DNA of 52,389 bases from an uncultured Bacteroidales bacterium (lineage in GTDB: Bacteria > Bacteroidota > Bacteroidia > Bacteroidales > Bacteroidaceae), in NCBI GenBank assembly GCA_902779165.1, contig CACZAN010000022.1:1-52389 (forward strand). The letters run 5' to 3'. Positions 51,918 to 52,389 of this stretch are shown here, in pieces; positions within the stretch are counted from its first letter, which is position 1, and every line of letters starts with the position of its first letter. Both the position numbers and the translations under genes were made by a program. The notes under the pieces are model-generated. The model saw only the letters and a list, made by a program, of their open reading frames with translations, was not told where the DNA came from and did not search any database.

Positions 51918-52028
51918 ACCTCGCCCGTTTTTTTCCTGAAAAGGTTGACTCCATTAAAACTCAATTTTTTTTTCGTCCCTCATCGAAAATAATTGCCAAA
52001 AAAATCGTGAACCGCAATGGGAATGTCG

Positions 52029-52036
52029 TACTTTTG
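52029..52036 (+). promoter_or_regulatory. -7 box of the HU-like gene
   Basis: TACTTTTG followed by GCAGCGTCAAA, as at the toxin-antitoxin promoter. The leader of about 175 nt contains repeated ATAATGT/GATAATGT units (52055-52088). Confidence 0.6.
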
Positions 52037-52218
52037 CAGCGTCAAAGATCAATCGATAATGTATAATTGATAATGTATAATGTATAATTGGCTGCGCGCG
52101 CCGATTTACACGCTACGTTTGACATTTACAACTCTCGGTACAAACTAAACTAACTAACTAAACTCCAAGCCCCGATACGAGTTGCTCCGCAAGGAGTTAA
52201 ATAGGGGGCCAGAACCAC

Positions 52219-52389
52219 ATGAAGAAGATCCAGTATTCGGTCGCCATGCGACCCAACCCCATGCACGAGGGGGATCCCAAGAAGGCTTACGCCACTCTTC
52301 AGCTCACCGGTCAGGTCAGCCTCGCTGACCTCGCCCAGCACATCAGCGAGCACAACAGCGTTTTCTCGAAGGGCACCACGGTAGGCATC
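52219..52389 (+). CDS. HU-like DNA-binding protein, N-terminal part
   Basis: 57 codons are in the window and the gene continues beyond its end. The sequence MKKIQYSVAMRPNPMHEGDP, then KKAYATLQLTGQVSLADLAQHISEHNSVFSKGTTVGI, matches the short HU-related proteins of Bacteroidota (often annotated as HU family DNA-binding protein) in which the helical dimerisation part precedes the DNA-binding arm. Such genes are often paired with lysin, amidase and DUF3987 genes, which are found at 39-43 kb. Confidence 0.75.
   Translation, partial: MKKIQYSVAMRPNPMHEGDPKKAYATLQLTGQVSLADLAQHISEHNSVFSKGTTVGI

Noticed and set aside
52150-52353. 67-aa minus-strand frame at the window end
   Set aside because: It is antisense to the HU-like gene start, which has a -7 box and family-like sequence.
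1-52389. tRNA and rRNA genes
   Set aside because: No cloverleaf with a TTC loop or conserved rRNA stretch was recognised; hairpins at 1-300 and 43.9-44.0 kb do not fit tRNA.

Overview
The window reads as chromosomal DNA of a Bacteroidota bacterium, most likely Prevotellaceae (Prevotella/Segatella type). The reasons are the Bacteroidota promoter signature (-33 TTTG, about 20 bp, -7 TAnnTTTG) in front of many genes, type IX secretion (T9SS) C-terminal tails, DUF3244, DUF3127, DUF3987 and DUF5009 proteins, XRE-cupin next to an acyl-CoA ligase, a second EF-G, and GH3/GH31/GH43 enzymes. No rRNA, tRNA or CRISPR array was recognised. Assignments come from reading motifs, not from database searches.

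Positions 1-6.2 kb are accessory DNA: dispersed hairpin repeats, an AT-rich stretch with about 13 copies of a CAC(T/G)TTA motif, a truncated C39 peptidase relic, a carboxypeptidase-regulatory-like exported protein, a toxin-antitoxin pair with three tandem 15-bp operator-like units, a T9SS-tail relic, and two exported proteins of unknown role.

Positions 6.2-18.3 kb (minus strand) hold a peptide natural-product island. In transcription order it has a TPR membrane regulator, a DUF3244 protein, a pseudo-C39/VKOR/DsbA-like oxidase, a half-length LanC-like protein, a GT4 glycosyltransferase, two double-glycine precursors with the same six-Cys spacing, an outer-membrane barrel, a C39 peptidase ABC exporter and a very short HlyD-like protein. 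The likely product is a leader-cleaved, disulfide-rich, possibly glycosylated secreted peptide pair. The 3' end of the Na+/Ala symporter gene (18279-18377) is copied twice as direct repeats (6080-6179, 3095-3191). This suggests that the island entered at the 3' end of that gene.

Positions 18.3-39.1 kb are mostly ordinary genome. A minus-strand run carries XRE-cupin, acyl-CoA ligase, GH3, a cation efflux protein and AgcS. After it come hemW (-), an EF-G paralogue lacking catalytic residues (+), a large MscS channel and two membrane acyltransferases (-), and a GH43-GH31 pair (+).

Positions 39.2-52.4 kb are accessory again. They hold an M15 peptidase, a primase/helicase-like DUF3987 protein carrying in-frame palindromic repeats, a DUF3127 protein, an unknown 387-aa protein, and an operon of ABC-type ATPase, PD-(D/E)XK-like nuclease and a secreted C10 peptidase-like protein that lacks its catalytic His. 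The end has a nested inverted repeat with a 25-bp AT-only cruciform, then the start of an HU-like gene. A 34-bp sequence occurs at both 40163 and 51884. Short gaps between co-directional genes from 20 kb onward are repeatedly filled by tandem units of about 8 bp whose sequence differs from gap to gap.
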